64,000 nucleotides of DNA from Tildeniella torsiva UHER 1998/13D (GTDB lineage: Bacteria; Cyanobacteriota; Cyanobacteriia; Phormidesmidales; Phormidesmidaceae). The notes beneath the pieces are model-generated. The model did no database searches and was not told the DNA's origin. It saw only the letters and a list, made by a program, of their open reading frames with translations. Shown piece by piece: positions 15,577 to 24,106 of this stretch (its first letter is position 1; each line of letters begins with the position of its first letter). The DNA lies in NCBI GenBank assembly GCA_019358835.1, contig JAHHIH010000010.1, positions 1 through 64,000 on the forward strand, written 5' to 3'. A program made the translations under genes and the position numbers.

Positions 15577-16932
15577 TCAGTCCAGGCTCAATCCACAAAG
15601 AGCAGCCAGGGTAGCGGTAAAGCTCGGGTAAGACACCGCTGCCGCTTCGGCCCGCTGTATCTGCATCGAGCCGTTGGCCCGCAGGGCGGCGATCGCCAGG
15701 CTCATGGCGACCCGATGATCAGTGTAGCTATCGACGATGGCTCCTGTGAGGGGGGTGCCGCCGTGAATAGTGAGGCCGTCGGGATGTTCTTCAACGCGGG
15801 CACCCAGTTGGCTGAGCTGGCTGGCCATAACGGCGATGCGATCGCACTCCTTGACCCGCAATTCCTCAGCGTCGGCGATCACCGTTGTGCCCTCGGCAAA
15901 CAATGCCGCCACCGCCAAAATCGGCACCTCGTCGATCATACGGGGAATCAGGTCGCCGTTCAAATTGACAGCTTTGAGGCGGCTGTGGCGCACTCGCAGG
16001 TCGGCGACTGGCTCCCCGGTGACCTCACGGGGGTTCTCCAGGGCAATATCGGCTTCCATCATCTGGAGCGCATCGAGAATGCCGGTGCGGGTGGGGTTGA
16101 TGCCCACGTTCTCAATTACCAGGTCAGAGCCGGGGGTAATGGCTCCGGCTACCAGCCAAAAGGCGGCAGAGCTGATGTCGCCGGGTACCACCACGGTCTG
16201 CCCGGTGAGGGTGGCAGGGCCATGGACGGTGACGCTACAGGTGTCAGGATCCACTGAAATATCGGCCCCGAAGGCCCGCAGCATGCGTTCGCTGTGGTCG
16301 CGCGACAGGCTGGGCTCGGTGACGGTGGTTGCGCCCTCGGTCAGCAGTCCGGCCAGCAAAATACAGGATTTCACCTGGGCGGAGGCCACAGGCGATTGGT
16401 AGTGAATGGGTTTAAGGGATTTACCCCGCACCGCCAAGGGAGCTAGACGATTGTTTTGCCGACCCCAAATCTCAGCGCCCATCTGGCTGAGGGGTTTGAT
16501 CACGCGATCCATAGGGCGCGATCGCAGCGACCCATCCCCCGTGACCGCAAAGTAGCGATCGGGGTGGGATGCCAGCAGCCCCAGCATCAGCCGCAGGGTG
16601 GTGCCTGAATTTCCGGCGTTGAGCACGTCCGCCGGTTCCTGCAAATTGCCCAGGCCCACCCCCTGCACCGTTACCCACTCGTCTTCAAGCGATGACATAG
16701 TAACGCCCATGGCCTGAAAGCATGCGGCGGTGCTGCGCGGGTCTTCGCCCAGCAGCAGGCCCTGAATGCGGGTTTCGCCCAGGGCGATCGCCCCTAACAT
16801 CAGCGATCGGTGGGAAATTGACTTATCCCCCGGCACCCTCACTCGCCCTCGCAGCGCCACCCCATCAACCGGGAACTCCAGGGTCAGGGTTTGGTGCGGA
16901 GCAGCGTCGGTGAGCTGAATGCGGGCAGTCAT
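15577..16932 (-). CDS. aroA: 3-phosphoshikimate 1-carboxyvinyltransferase (EPSP synthase)
   Basis: This 451-residue enzyme of the shikimate pathway joins PEP to shikimate-3-phosphate. Signature motifs are [20 protein letters not shown] near the N-terminus, [15 protein letters not shown], the RPMDRV loop, [24 protein letters not shown] and the C-terminal [11 protein letters not shown]. Length and motif order are standard for AroA. It is cytosolic and chromosomal in cyanobacteria. It lies between a hypothetical gene and the PIN/TRAM gene, all on the minus strand; 50 bp separate it from the latter, so co-transcription is possible. Confidence 0.96.
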   Translation of the reverse strand: MTARIQLTDAAPHQTLTLEFPVDGVALRGRVRVPGDKSISHRSLMLGAIALGETRIQGLLLGEDPRSTAACFQAMGVTMSSLEDEWVTVQGVGLGNLQEPADVLNAGNSGTTLRLMLGLLASHPDRYFAVTGDGSLRSRPMDRVIKPLSQMGAEIWGRQNNRLAPLAVRGKSLKPIHYQSPVASAQVKSCILLAGLLTEGATTVTEPSLSRDHSERMLRAFGADISVDPDTCSVTVHGPATLTGQTVVVPGDISSAAFWLVAGAITPGSDLVIENVGINPTRTGILDALQMMEADIALENPREVTGEPVADLRVRHSRLKAVNLNGDLIPRMIDEVPILAVAALFAEGTTVIADAEELRVKECDRIAVMASQLSQLGARVEEHPDGLTIHGGTPLTGAIVDSYTDHRVAMSLAIAALRANGSMQIQRAEAAAVSYPSFTATLAALCGLSLD

Positions 16933-16982
16933 GGCAGCGGTAATAAAAAGCCGATGCTGATCGTACCCTATTGCCGTCCGGC

Positions 16983-18065
16983 CTAGGAGGTCACCATGGA
17001 GGTCTTTGGCCGAGCAAAGATCATCCGGCCAGCAGAGGTTTGCAGCGACCCTGTGACTACCACTTCCAGTTCTTCGCCGATGTAATCGCGGCCTTCTTCG
17101 ACTACCACCATGGTGCCGTCGTTGAGGTAGCCCACGCCTTGGGAGGGCTCTTTGCCCTCTTTGAGAATCTTTAAGTCAATGTCGTCGCCGGGCAGGTAAG
17201 CGGGGCGAATGGCCTGGGCCAAGTCGTTGATGTTGAGGACTTCGACATCCTGAAAGCTGGCGACTTTGTTGAGGTTGTAGTCGTTGGTGAGCAGCATGGC
17301 GTTGAGTTCTTGGGCCAGCTTTACCAGCTTGGCATCGACGGTAGGTATGTCGTCGTAGTCAACGGAGTTGATCAGCAGACGGTTGGGGTAAGCTTCGCGA
17401 ATGCGGTTGAGCACGTCAAGGCCTCGGCGACCGCGATCGCGCTTCTGGTCATTGCTGGCATCGGCCACGTTCTGCAGCTCTTGCAGCACAAACTGGGGCA
17501 CCAGCAGCTGCCCCTCCAAAAAACCGGTATCCATCAGCCCTTCAATGCGGCCATCGATAATGCAGCTGGTGTCGAGCACCTTGGTTTTGCTGGGTTTGAG
17601 GGTGCCCTCGGCTACCAGAGTCGATTCCAGCGTGCTGGGGCTGATCAGGCGCAGCAGCGATCGCCCATGGGTATCGGCCAGGTTCATGCCCGAGACGGCA
17701 AACAGCACGCTGCCCAACACCGCCGTCATCGGCTTAATAAAGCCAAACTCTGAGGGAATGGGCAGCAAGAAAAGCGGTGCCAGCATCAGGTTGGCGATTA
17801 GCAGGCCCAGCACCAACCCCACGGCGCGGGTGAGAATGCGATCGGGCGGCAGTTCTTTAACCTGGCTTTCTAAGCGGCGGTAGCTAGTCTGCATCACCAG
17901 GCCCAACCCGGTGCCAATTAGCCCGCCGAACACGGCGGTTACCGCACCCAGCGCCTCAATATTCGTCACCTGCTGCAAAATTGGCTGGGGCAGCAGGTCA
18001 ATGCTGTAGAACCCAATGCCCGCCCCGGCCAGGATAAATGAAAATACAATCAGTGCGTCTAGCAT
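16983..18065 (-). CDS. PIN/TRAM domain membrane protein (YacL-like)
   Basis: This is a 360-residue protein. Four hydrophobic helices fill the first 130 residues ([36 protein letters not shown] and so on). A PIN nuclease domain follows, starting at [13 protein letters not shown] with acidic residues in [18 protein letters not shown] and LLTNDYNL, then a TRAM domain at the C-terminus ([20 protein letters not shown]). The family is widespread in cyanobacteria and Gram-positives; an RNA-cleaving role is presumed but unproven. The start is the ATG at 18065, just before the first helix. A longer in-frame extension to 18545 overlaps hisC on the other strand and is rejected. Confidence 0.88.
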   Translation of the reverse strand: MLDALIVFSFILAGAGIGFYSIDLLPQPILQQVTNIEALGAVTAVFGGLIGTGLGLVMQTSYRRLESQVKELPPDRILTRAVGLVLGLLIANLMLAPLFLLPIPSEFGFIKPMTAVLGSVLFAVSGMNLADTHGRSLLRLISPSTLESTLVAEGTLKPSKTKVLDTSCIIDGRIEGLMDTGFLEGQLLVPQFVLQELQNVADASNDQKRDRGRRGLDVLNRIREAYPNRLLINSVDYDDIPTVDAKLVKLAQELNAMLLTNDYNLNKVASFQDVEVLNINDLAQAIRPAYLPGDDIDLKILKEGKEPSQGVGYLNDGTMVVVEEGRDYIGEELEVVVTGSLQTSAGRMIFARPKTSMVTS

Positions 18066-18266
18066 GGTGGTCTGGGTTCTGGCCTTGATTTTGCAGCGGT
18101 TAGAGGCTAAGCGCCTATCCCTCTCAGTGTACTCCCCCAGATCAAAAGCGCCCGATGAAACGCAGTTGGAGGAGTCGAGTTGGCAAAAGTATACCGTTAA
18201 TGCCCGTCTCCCTAGCCGTCCCACGGTCTCTGCAATAATGGGGGGGTTACTGCACTTGCGTTCTTC
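18066..18266. other. Shared divergent promoter region of PIN/TRAM and hisC
   Basis: These 201 bp separate two divergent starts and must hold both promoters. I could not pick a convincing -35/-10 pair or an operator. Confidence 0.35.
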
Positions 18267-19391
18267 ATGGCTTTGCCCTTTTTGCGATTGGCGGTGGTTC
18301 AACTGGCGGCCTACACCCCCCACGTTGAGTCGGCAGACGACCCGTCCCCAGCGAATCTCGATATTCTTGACACCAACGAGTGCCCCTACGACCTGCCCGA
18401 GTCGCTGAAAGAAAAGCTGGCCTGGCACCTGCACCACGACATCGCCGCCAACCGCTACCCCGACGGTGGGCATGGGGCGTTGAAGAATGCGATCGCCCAA
18501 TACGTCACCGAATCCGTCCCAGGTAGCGCTTTCGCTGCCGACCACATCTCCGTCGGCAACGGCTCTGACGAACTGATCCGCTCACTGCTGATCGCCACTT
18601 GCATTGGTGAGTGTGGCTCAATCTTGGTGGCCAACCCCACTTTCTCCATGTACGGCATTCTCGCCCGCACCCTGGGCATTCCGGTGGTGACAGTAGGACG
18701 TAGCGAGGAAACCTTTGAGGTCGATCTGGCGGCGGCCCAGCAGGCGATCGCCCAACCCCAAGCAGCCCCCGTGCGAGCGGTGTTTATGGTGCACCCCAAC
18801 TCCCCCACCGGCAACGCCCTCTCTGCTGCCGAGTTGACCTGGCTCACGTCCTTGCCGCCCGAAATCCTGGTGGTGGTGGATGAAGCTTATTTTGAATTCA
18901 GCCAGCAGACCACCGTGGCGGAGGTGCTGACTCGGCCCAATTGGGTGGTGATGCGAACGTTTTCGAAAGCCTTTCGCCTGGCGGCTTACCGGGTGGGCTA
19001 TACCGTGGCGAATGCAGAGCTGACCCAGGCACTCGAAAAGGTGCGTTTGCCCTACAACTTGCCCAGCCTCACCCAGGCGGCGGCTCAGCTAGCCTTGACC
19101 CACCGGCAGGAGCTACTGGCGGTGGTGCCTGAGATTCAGCAGCAGCGAAGGGAACTGGCGGATGCGATCGCCCAGCACACACCCCTGCATCTCTGGCCCA
19201 GCGACGCCAATTTTCTCTACGGGCGACTGCCAGTGTCCTCTGGCCAATCCCCAAACGTAGAGCTAGAGCGCTGGTTTAACTGTCTGCGCAGGCAGGGAAC
19301 GCTGGTGCGCCACACGGGCGGTGGGTTGCGAATCACCATCGGCACCCCGGCGGAAAATCAGCGCACCCTGGGCCATATGCGGCGGGTTTAG
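18267..19391 (+). CDS. hisC: Histidinol-phosphate aminotransferase
   Basis: This 374-residue class I/II PLP aminotransferase carries the HisC signatures: [14 protein letters not shown] near the N-terminus, [29 protein letters not shown], and the Schiff-base lysine in [14 protein letters not shown]. HisC converts imidazole-acetol phosphate to histidinol phosphate in histidine biosynthesis. The ATG at 18267 gives a short hydrophobic lead-in followed by the family start. It is divergent from the PIN/TRAM gene and is followed by a long hairpin at 19408-19469. Confidence 0.92.
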   Translation: MALPFLRLAVVQLAAYTPHVESADDPSPANLDILDTNECPYDLPESLKEKLAWHLHHDIAANRYPDGGHGALKNAIAQYVTESVPGSAFAADHISVGNGSDELIRSLLIATCIGECGSILVANPTFSMYGILARTLGIPVVTVGRSEETFEVDLAAAQQAIAQPQAAPVRAVFMVHPNSPTGNALSAAELTWLTSLPPEILVVVDEAYFEFSQQTTVAEVLTRPNWVVMRTFSKAFRLAAYRVGYTVANAELTQALEKVRLPYNLPSLTQAAAQLALTHRQELLAVVPEIQQQRRELADAIAQHTPLHLWPSDANFLYGRLPVSSGQSPNVELERWFNCLRRQGTLVRHTGGGLRITIGTPAENQRTLGHMRRV

Positions 19392-19407
19392 TGCTGTGGA
19401 GGAGGGG

Positions 19408-19469
19408 GTTGAAAGGTTGGCAGGTTAGCAGGTTGAAAGTTCGAACCTGTAACCTGCCAACCTTTCAAC
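19408..19469. repeat. Long hairpin with 20-bp perfect arms between convergent genes
   Basis: The arm at 19408-19427 (GTTGAAAGGTTGGCAGGTTA) is the exact reverse complement of 19450-19469. Inside, CAGGTT (19429-19434) pairs with AACCTG (19444-19449). The whole could form one nearly continuous stem of 26 bp. It lies between the stops of hisC and the convergent minus-strand gene and may act as a terminator in both directions, though no T run is present. Confidence 0.7.
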
Positions 19470-19492
19470 TTTCGAACCTGCCACCCCCGCGC

Positions 19493-20071
19493 CTAAACCA
19501 GTGCCCTGGCCCGCCGCACGGTATAGGGCAGCACTCCCACCAGCAGGGCAAAGGCCTCGTCGGGTACTTTATCGACAATGCTCTGGTCGAAGTAGCTTTT
19601 GAACTGTTCGAGGATGAGCTGGGCGCGATCGAGGGGCACCGGCTTGTCGGTAAAGTTTTGGGTGAGCCGCACCCACTGCAAGCGAATTTTGAGGGCCTTT
19701 TGCTGGGCCTCGGCAGAGTCGGGGGAAATTAGCGACAGGCTGCCCAGGGGAATAACGGCACGGCAGTCGGCATCGAGGCCACCGCCCACGGCGGCACCAG
19801 GGCCAGCAAACTCGGTGTAAAACTCTTTGTGAATAATCAGGCCGTTGCGGCGGCGGCTGTTGACCACCCACAGTTCGCCGCCGCGAATTCTGGCCAGAAT
19901 GTCATCTTCTTCTGACAGCAGCAGGTTAGATTCAAAAAACGGGTTTGAGAAACCGCTCACTGGGGTAACAGCGTGGGGACGGGTGGGTTGAGATGCAGCA
20001 GAAAGCCCAGGGGAGTGCAGGGAACCCCCGTATCCTGTACCTGAGATATTCTGCTCAAAATTGGAGATCAT
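19493..20071 (-). CDS. Conserved hypothetical protein (192 aa)
   Basis: I do not recognise this protein. It starts MISNFEQNISGTGYGGSL and has a low-complexity, proline/serine-rich first 50 residues. A compact region follows, with ELWVVNSRRRNGLIIHKEFY, LDADCRAVIPLGSLSL and a helical C-terminal half (RLTQNFTDKPVPLDRAQLI, VGVLPYTVRRARALV). It has no signal peptide or membrane segment. The ATG at 20071 is used; a TTG ten codons upstream is in frame but unlikely. Codon use and GC content match its neighbours, and it looks like a real gene. Confidence 0.6.
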   Translation of the reverse strand: MISNFEQNISGTGYGGSLHSPGLSAASQPTRPHAVTPVSGFSNPFFESNLLLSEEDDILARIRGGELWVVNSRRRNGLIIHKEFYTEFAGPGAAVGGGLDADCRAVIPLGSLSLISPDSAEAQQKALKIRLQWVRLTQNFTDKPVPLDRAQLILEQFKSYFDQSIVDKVPDEAFALLVGVLPYTVRRARALV

Positions 20072-20267
20072 CCCCGTCACATAGTAGCGACAACAGCTCA
20101 ATTAGCTACAGTCTGGGTCATTTCAGTGCGCTGGCTACCTAGGGTTCCCAGGCCTTCATTCTAGGGTAAACACCTGCCAGACCCCCCATGAAGTGTTTAG
20201 CTGCGCTGAAGTAGGGATAAATTTCTCGATCAATTACTTGAGGTTTCTGTGAAGTTGTCCGGCTGGG

Positions 20268-20882
20268 CTAGGGCTTGCTCGGTGACGGTGGCGGCGATAG
20301 GGTTTTGTGCAACAGCAGCCGACGGGCTTGGAGCCCCAGCCACGAGGCCGGTGAGTCTTCGGCCTGCACCACCGCGAACCCTGCTTTGAGGTAGAGGGCT
20401 CGGGCAGCCAGGTTGTCTTCCATAACGTGGAGGTGCAATTCATTGATGCCCCACCGCTGGGATACCTGCTCGCACGATCGCAGCAGGGCCATAGCAATGC
20501 CCTGCCGCCGCCAGGTTTGATCGACCGCCAGGTTTGAAACATACACGTGGCGATCGCCCTGCCAGGGCCAAGGCTGGCGCAGCGACGCTTCGACGGTGCC
20601 AGCAATGGCGTCGCTGGGGCTAGTGGTGGACTCCCTGGGGGGAGCAATGGCGGCCAGGCATGCGTAGCGAGGCGACTGAGCCTTGAGCCGCTGCTTCAAA
20701 TCTTCGTAAATTCCCAGCCGAATGAAGGGATACACCCACTGCCGCCAGCCGTCGCGATCGTAAAAGCTGGCAGTGAGCACATCGGCGAGCCGGTCGAGAT
20801 CGCGCAGGCTGGCCGGACGCACCTGCGGCTGGGGTGTGGCCGAGGCCGATGGGGGATGAATGTTGGGGTCGGCCTGTACCAT
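20268..20882 (-). CDS. GNAT family N-acetyltransferase
   Basis: This 204-residue protein has a GNAT fold: a start strand-helix (VRPASLRDLDRLADVLTASFY), the acetyl-CoA loop in VYVSNLAVDQTWRRQGIAMALL (Q/R-x-x-G-x-G/A type), and the C-terminal LHVMEDNLAARALYLKAGF motif. It should transfer an acetyl group to an amine of a protein or small molecule; the substrate is unknown. The ATG at 20882 is preferred to a TTG seven codons upstream. It is transcribed away from the TonB-like gene, with 210 bp between the two starts. Confidence 0.85.
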   Translation of the reverse strand: MVQADPNIHPPSASATPQPQVRPASLRDLDRLADVLTASFYDRDGWRQWVYPFIRLGIYEDLKQRLKAQSPRYACLAAIAPPRESTTSPSDAIAGTVEASLRQPWPWQGDRHVYVSNLAVDQTWRRQGIAMALLRSCEQVSQRWGINELHLHVMEDNLAARALYLKAGFAVVQAEDSPASWLGLQARRLLLHKTLSPPPSPSKP

Positions 20883-21092
20883 GAGCCTCTGCGGCAAACA
20901 CAACTAATGCCAGGGTTGGCGATCGCAACGCGAGTGCCTGGCACTCAGCCTGGATGTTGGGCCAATCGCCTTAGCAGTCAATATACCCTTCTCCCCCCGC
21001 TCAACGGGTACGATCTAGGGAATGGTTTTGTTTACCACCGCTGGTTAGCGCCGGTATTGTCTCTGGACTGCCCTGGCGGGTGCTTGCTATCT

Positions 21093-22094
21093 ATGGCCAA
21101 TGCTTCCTTTTTAACTACCTTTACTCGCCACCGCGACCCTAAGCTGCTGTGGCCGGTGGCCGCTGTGGCCTCGGTGCTAGCCCACGGTCTGGCCCTGGGG
21201 ATGATTCGTACCCTGGCCATTCAGACCCCGGCCCTGCCCGAGGGCGAGATGGCTCCGCTGCCCATTCAGATGGTAGATTTGCCCCTCGACTCGGCTGCCC
21301 CTGGGCTGGCCGCCGAAAACGCGGAACCCACATCCCCCGCTGAGGACTCAGCCGCACCATCTGTGGCTTCAGCGGATGCTGCGATCGCTGAGGCCACTCA
21401 GACTGCTGCTGCGACAGAGGCTCCCGTTACCCAGACGCCTTTGCCGCCGTCGATAAAACCGTCGGTTGCGGCTCCGCCCCCGCCAGCGGCACCCCCGATC
21501 GCAAGTTTGCCCGTGGCCCCCGAGCCCCAGCCTACCCCCGCCCCAGTGACGCAGGCACCCCCCAACGTGTCTCCTGCCCCCCCCCGGCCCGATGCGCCGG
21601 TTTCGCCAGCGCCAGAGGTCAGCCGACCGCCAGGAGCAGAGGGCTCGCCTGGGGGGGAGAATCCTGCCCCTGTTGCGCCGCCCCCCTCGGCCCCACCGGG
21701 GAATGCTGCACCGGGTGGGGCAGGCCAGGGCGGGCAGGTGGTACCCGTGGGCCTGCGCCTTGACCCCAATGGCCGAGACATTCCTGAAACGGCCCCGCAG
21801 CTGTTGAATACCAGCGCTATTGACGTGCGGCCTTTGGCCTCTGGCTGCGGGTTTGCCAACTTAGATGCGCTGCTGGTTGGGATCGCGGCGACCTCGGTGC
21901 AAATGCAGGTTCGCGTGGAGCCCAGCGGTGAGATTTCTAATGTGCGGCTGGTGCAGGGCACGGGCAGCAGTGCGGTGGATGATTTGGTGAGCTGTGTGGT
22001 GCGGCAGCGGCTGCGCCTGCAACCGGCTAGCTCGGCGGGGGTGGCACAGCTGACGGATGCGTTTATCCTCGAGGCCCGCATTCAGTTTTTCTAG
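21093..22094 (+). CDS. TonB-like energy transducer with a long proline/alanine-rich linker
   Basis: This 333-residue protein has the TonB layout. A short cytoplasmic start is followed by one membrane anchor (about residues 16-36, LLWPVAAVASVLAHGLALGM), then a periplasmic linker of about 200 residues made of proline, alanine, glutamate and serine. A small C-terminal domain follows (FANLDALLVGIAATSVQMQV, VEPSGEISNVRLVQGTGSS, VRQRLRLQPASS) like the TonB C-terminal fold. TonB couples the inner-membrane proton gradient to outer-membrane receptors. ExbB/ExbD and a receptor are not in the window. The start is the ATG at 21093; the frame continues upstream but lacks coding character there. Confidence 0.72.
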   Translation: MANASFLTTFTRHRDPKLLWPVAAVASVLAHGLALGMIRTLAIQTPALPEGEMAPLPIQMVDLPLDSAAPGLAAENAEPTSPAEDSAAPSVASADAAIAEATQTAAATEAPVTQTPLPPSIKPSVAAPPPPAAPPIASLPVAPEPQPTPAPVTQAPPNVSPAPPRPDAPVSPAPEVSRPPGAEGSPGGENPAPVAPPPSAPPGNAAPGGAGQGGQVVPVGLRLDPNGRDIPETAPQLLNTSAIDVRPLASGCGFANLDALLVGIAATSVQMQVRVEPSGEISNVRLVQGTGSSAVDDLVSCVVRQRLRLQPASSAGVAQLTDAFILEARIQFF

Positions 22095-22199
22095 CCATGG
22101 CGTGAGGGGTAAGGGGTGAGGGGTGAGGGGTGAAATCGTCCAGGAAAGAAAATAGTGGATCCCAAGTTTCCTACCCCCTACTCCCTACTCCTCACCTCC
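22095..22199. repeat. Heptamer-type tandem repeats (GGGGTGA and CCTACTCC units)
   Basis: On the plus strand GGGGTRAG-like heptamers (22104-22131) are followed by CTACTCCCTACTCC-type units (22171-22209), so the stretch reads as related repeats in inverted orientation. The right cluster extends into the end of the convergent phosphatase gene. These match short tandemly repeated repetitive sequences of filamentous cyanobacteria. Confidence 0.65.
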
Positions 22200-22916
22200 C
22201 TACTCCCTCAGGTGCGTCGTGTCGTTGAAGCGTTTGATCCGCCAAAGCTCGCTGTTGAGGCGGTTGACGCCGGGCTGGGGCCAGCGATCGCGCTCCAAAC
22301 AAAACTCAAACATAGCGGTGTTGGCCATAGGTAGACCCCAGGCGCGATCGCAGCCCATCAAACAGGCAATCACGTGCTGCAAAATCCAGTGGTGGCCAAT
22401 GACGAGCACGCGATCGCCGTTGCGGTGGCGTTCGACTAGCTCATCCACCACGCGCTGGGCTCGGGTGTGGCCCTGTGCTAGGGTTTCGGCCTGGGGAATG
22501 GGCTGCCAGTCGAGGCTGGTTTCGAGCTGGTGGCAGAGGTTGGGGTGGCGATCGCGGGCTTCGGCCCAGGTGAGGCCGGTAAAAATTCCGGCGTCGTATT
22601 CTTTAAGATCATCGAATAGCGTGACGGGAATCGTCTGACCAGAAGCCAGAGCCACGGTCTTGGAATTTTTCGCAGACTCAGGATCCTTATTCCCTAAGCC
22701 TCTGAGAGTTTCTGTCAGGGTGGCGATCGCCCGCTCTAGCGGACTGCAATAGATGTGGGTGGGCTCCCAGTCGGTAGAAGTTAAGTGCTGACCGAGCCTC
22801 AGCGACTGCTGCGCCCCCAGCGGAGTCAGCCCGGTAGAGCTACAGCCCTCCATGCGGCCCTCGGCGTTGCCCACCGACTGGCCGTGACGCACAAGCAGCA
22901 GTTTGAGAACGGTCAT
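22200..22916 (-). CDS. Histidine phosphatase family protein (phosphoglycerate-mutase-like)
   Basis: This 238-residue protein has the catalytic LVRHGQSVGNAEG motif at about residues 8-20, CSPLERAIATLTET, the acid residue region FDDLKEYDAGIFTGLTW and the second catalytic histidine in VLVIGHHWILQHVIA. It belongs to the branch of cofactor-dependent mutases and phosphatases; the substrate cannot be told from the sequence. It is cytosolic. The ATG at 22916 is the natural start, four residues before the first strand. The last codons lie within the tandem repeats shared with the 22095-22199 spacer. Confidence 0.88.
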   Translation of the reverse strand: MTVLKLLLVRHGQSVGNAEGRMEGCSSTGLTPLGAQQSLRLGQHLTSTDWEPTHIYCSPLERAIATLTETLRGLGNKDPESAKNSKTVALASGQTIPVTLFDDLKEYDAGIFTGLTWAEARDRHPNLCHQLETSLDWQPIPQAETLAQGHTRAQRVVDELVERHRNGDRVLVIGHHWILQHVIACLMGCDRAWGLPMANTAMFEFCLERDRWPQPGVNRLNSELWRIKRFNDTTHLRE

Positions 22917-23158
22917 CTGCTAGATTCAACGGAAAGCTATCCCAAGCCTAAGTCTAGGCTGCTTAATGGGCGATTTTGCCGTTTCCTGCCGCTTTCCGTG
23001 GACGGATTGCATCAGGCTATCGTCAACCAGACCCTCGGCGAAAGATTCTCTGTATCTAAAGGTGAAGCCGCTGGTGGAGTTAGGGAGTAGGGGGTGAAGG
23101 GGCAGGGGGTGAGGGGTAGGCTAGGTAGGTGGGGAAAGTGTCTATTGATGCGCCCACA

Positions 23159-24034
23159 ATGCCGGAAGCATGCCAAGATGCTAGAAAAATTGCTTGGATT
23201 TGCGGTTTACCTATGGTTTGTTCGGTTCACCCAACGTCGCCGTTTGCCTGCCGCTGTGGTCTCGATGCCGTCGATCGCCAGCGGCTAGGCCTATTCTTTA
23301 GCGTGGTGCTGGGGTTTGCGGTGGTGGAATGGCTGGTGGGCAGCCAGAGCCACAGCCTGGCGCTTCAGTCGGATGCGGGGCACATGCTGACCGATGTGGG
23401 GGCGATCGCCCTGGCGCTGTCGGCCAGCTGGCTGACTCGGCTGACGCTGGCTCGGCCAAGGCCGGGGCAGCCGCGATTGGAGGCGATCGCGGCTTTAGTC
23501 AATGGCCTGGGGCTGCTGGCCATGGCAGGGCTGATTTCCCTAGAGGCCTGGCAGCACCTGAGTGCGCCCCCTGTGGCTCTGGTCAGCGGGCCGATGCTGG
23601 GCACGGCTCTGGTGGGCCTGGGCATTAACGGGTTTGGGGTGTGGCTTCTGCACGGCCAGGGCGATGAATCGCTGAATCGGCGCGGGGCGTTTTTGCATGT
23701 GGTGGCCGACCTGGTGAGTTCGGTGGGGGTAATTGTGGGGGCGCTGTGTATGGCGCTATTTCACTGGTTTTGGGTGGATGGAGCGCTGAGTCTGGCGATC
23801 GCCCTGCTGATCGGCAGCAGTGCTCTGCCGCTGATCTACCAAAGCTGGGGCCACCTGAGGGGCAACGGGGGCAATGCTGGCCCAGACCTGTCCTCCCTTG
23901 GGTATCTAGAAGCTGGGCGCACCGACTTGAGCGCCCACATTTTGGGGTCGTCTTCCACCCATGCGCCGCAGGCAACGGCTTTGGGTAACAAACCTGCCGT
24001 ATTGCCGACAAAACTGCGCCACAACGGCTTTTAG
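23159..24034 (+). CDS. Cation diffusion facilitator (CDF) family transporter with a shortened C-terminal domain
   Basis: This membrane protein of about 291 residues contains the CDF core. The zinc-site motifs H-x3-D occur twice, in SDAGHMLTDVGAIALAL and FLHVVADLVSSVGVI, within six predicted helices. CDF proteins export Zn, Co or similar divalent ions. After the sixth helix (LPLIYQSWGHLRGN) the usual cytoplasmic ferredoxin-like domain is mostly missing. A stretch LGYLEAGRTDLSAHIL resembles its end, which suggests an internal deletion. The start is uncertain: ATG at 23159 or 23213, the N-terminus being unusually cysteine-rich. Confidence 0.75.
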   Translation: MPEACQDARKIAWICGLPMVCSVHPTSPFACRCGLDAVDRQRLGLFFSVVLGFAVVEWLVGSQSHSLALQSDAGHMLTDVGAIALALSASWLTRLTLARPRPGQPRLEAIAALVNGLGLLAMAGLISLEAWQHLSAPPVALVSGPMLGTALVGLGINGFGVWLLHGQGDESLNRRGAFLHVVADLVSSVGVIVGALCMALFHWFWVDGALSLAIALLIGSSALPLIYQSWGHLRGNGGNAGPDLSSLGYLEAGRTDLSAHILGSSSTHAPQATALGNKPAVLPTKLRHNGF

Positions 24035-24106
24035 ACTCTAATATTCATAGCTAGGTGGCCATCTCTGCATGGGCCAGCGCTGCACTGTGTCTACGGGAGT
24101 TAAACC

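Noticed and set aside
18066-18545. N-terminal extension of the PIN/TRAM gene to 18545
   Set aside because: The extension overlaps the conserved start of hisC on the other strand and has no membrane or domain features. The ATG at 18065 gives the normal family N-terminus.
20547-21092. Upstream extension of the TonB-like frame
   Set aside because: It overlaps the GNAT gene antisense and lacks coding character. The membrane anchor follows the ATG at 21093 directly.
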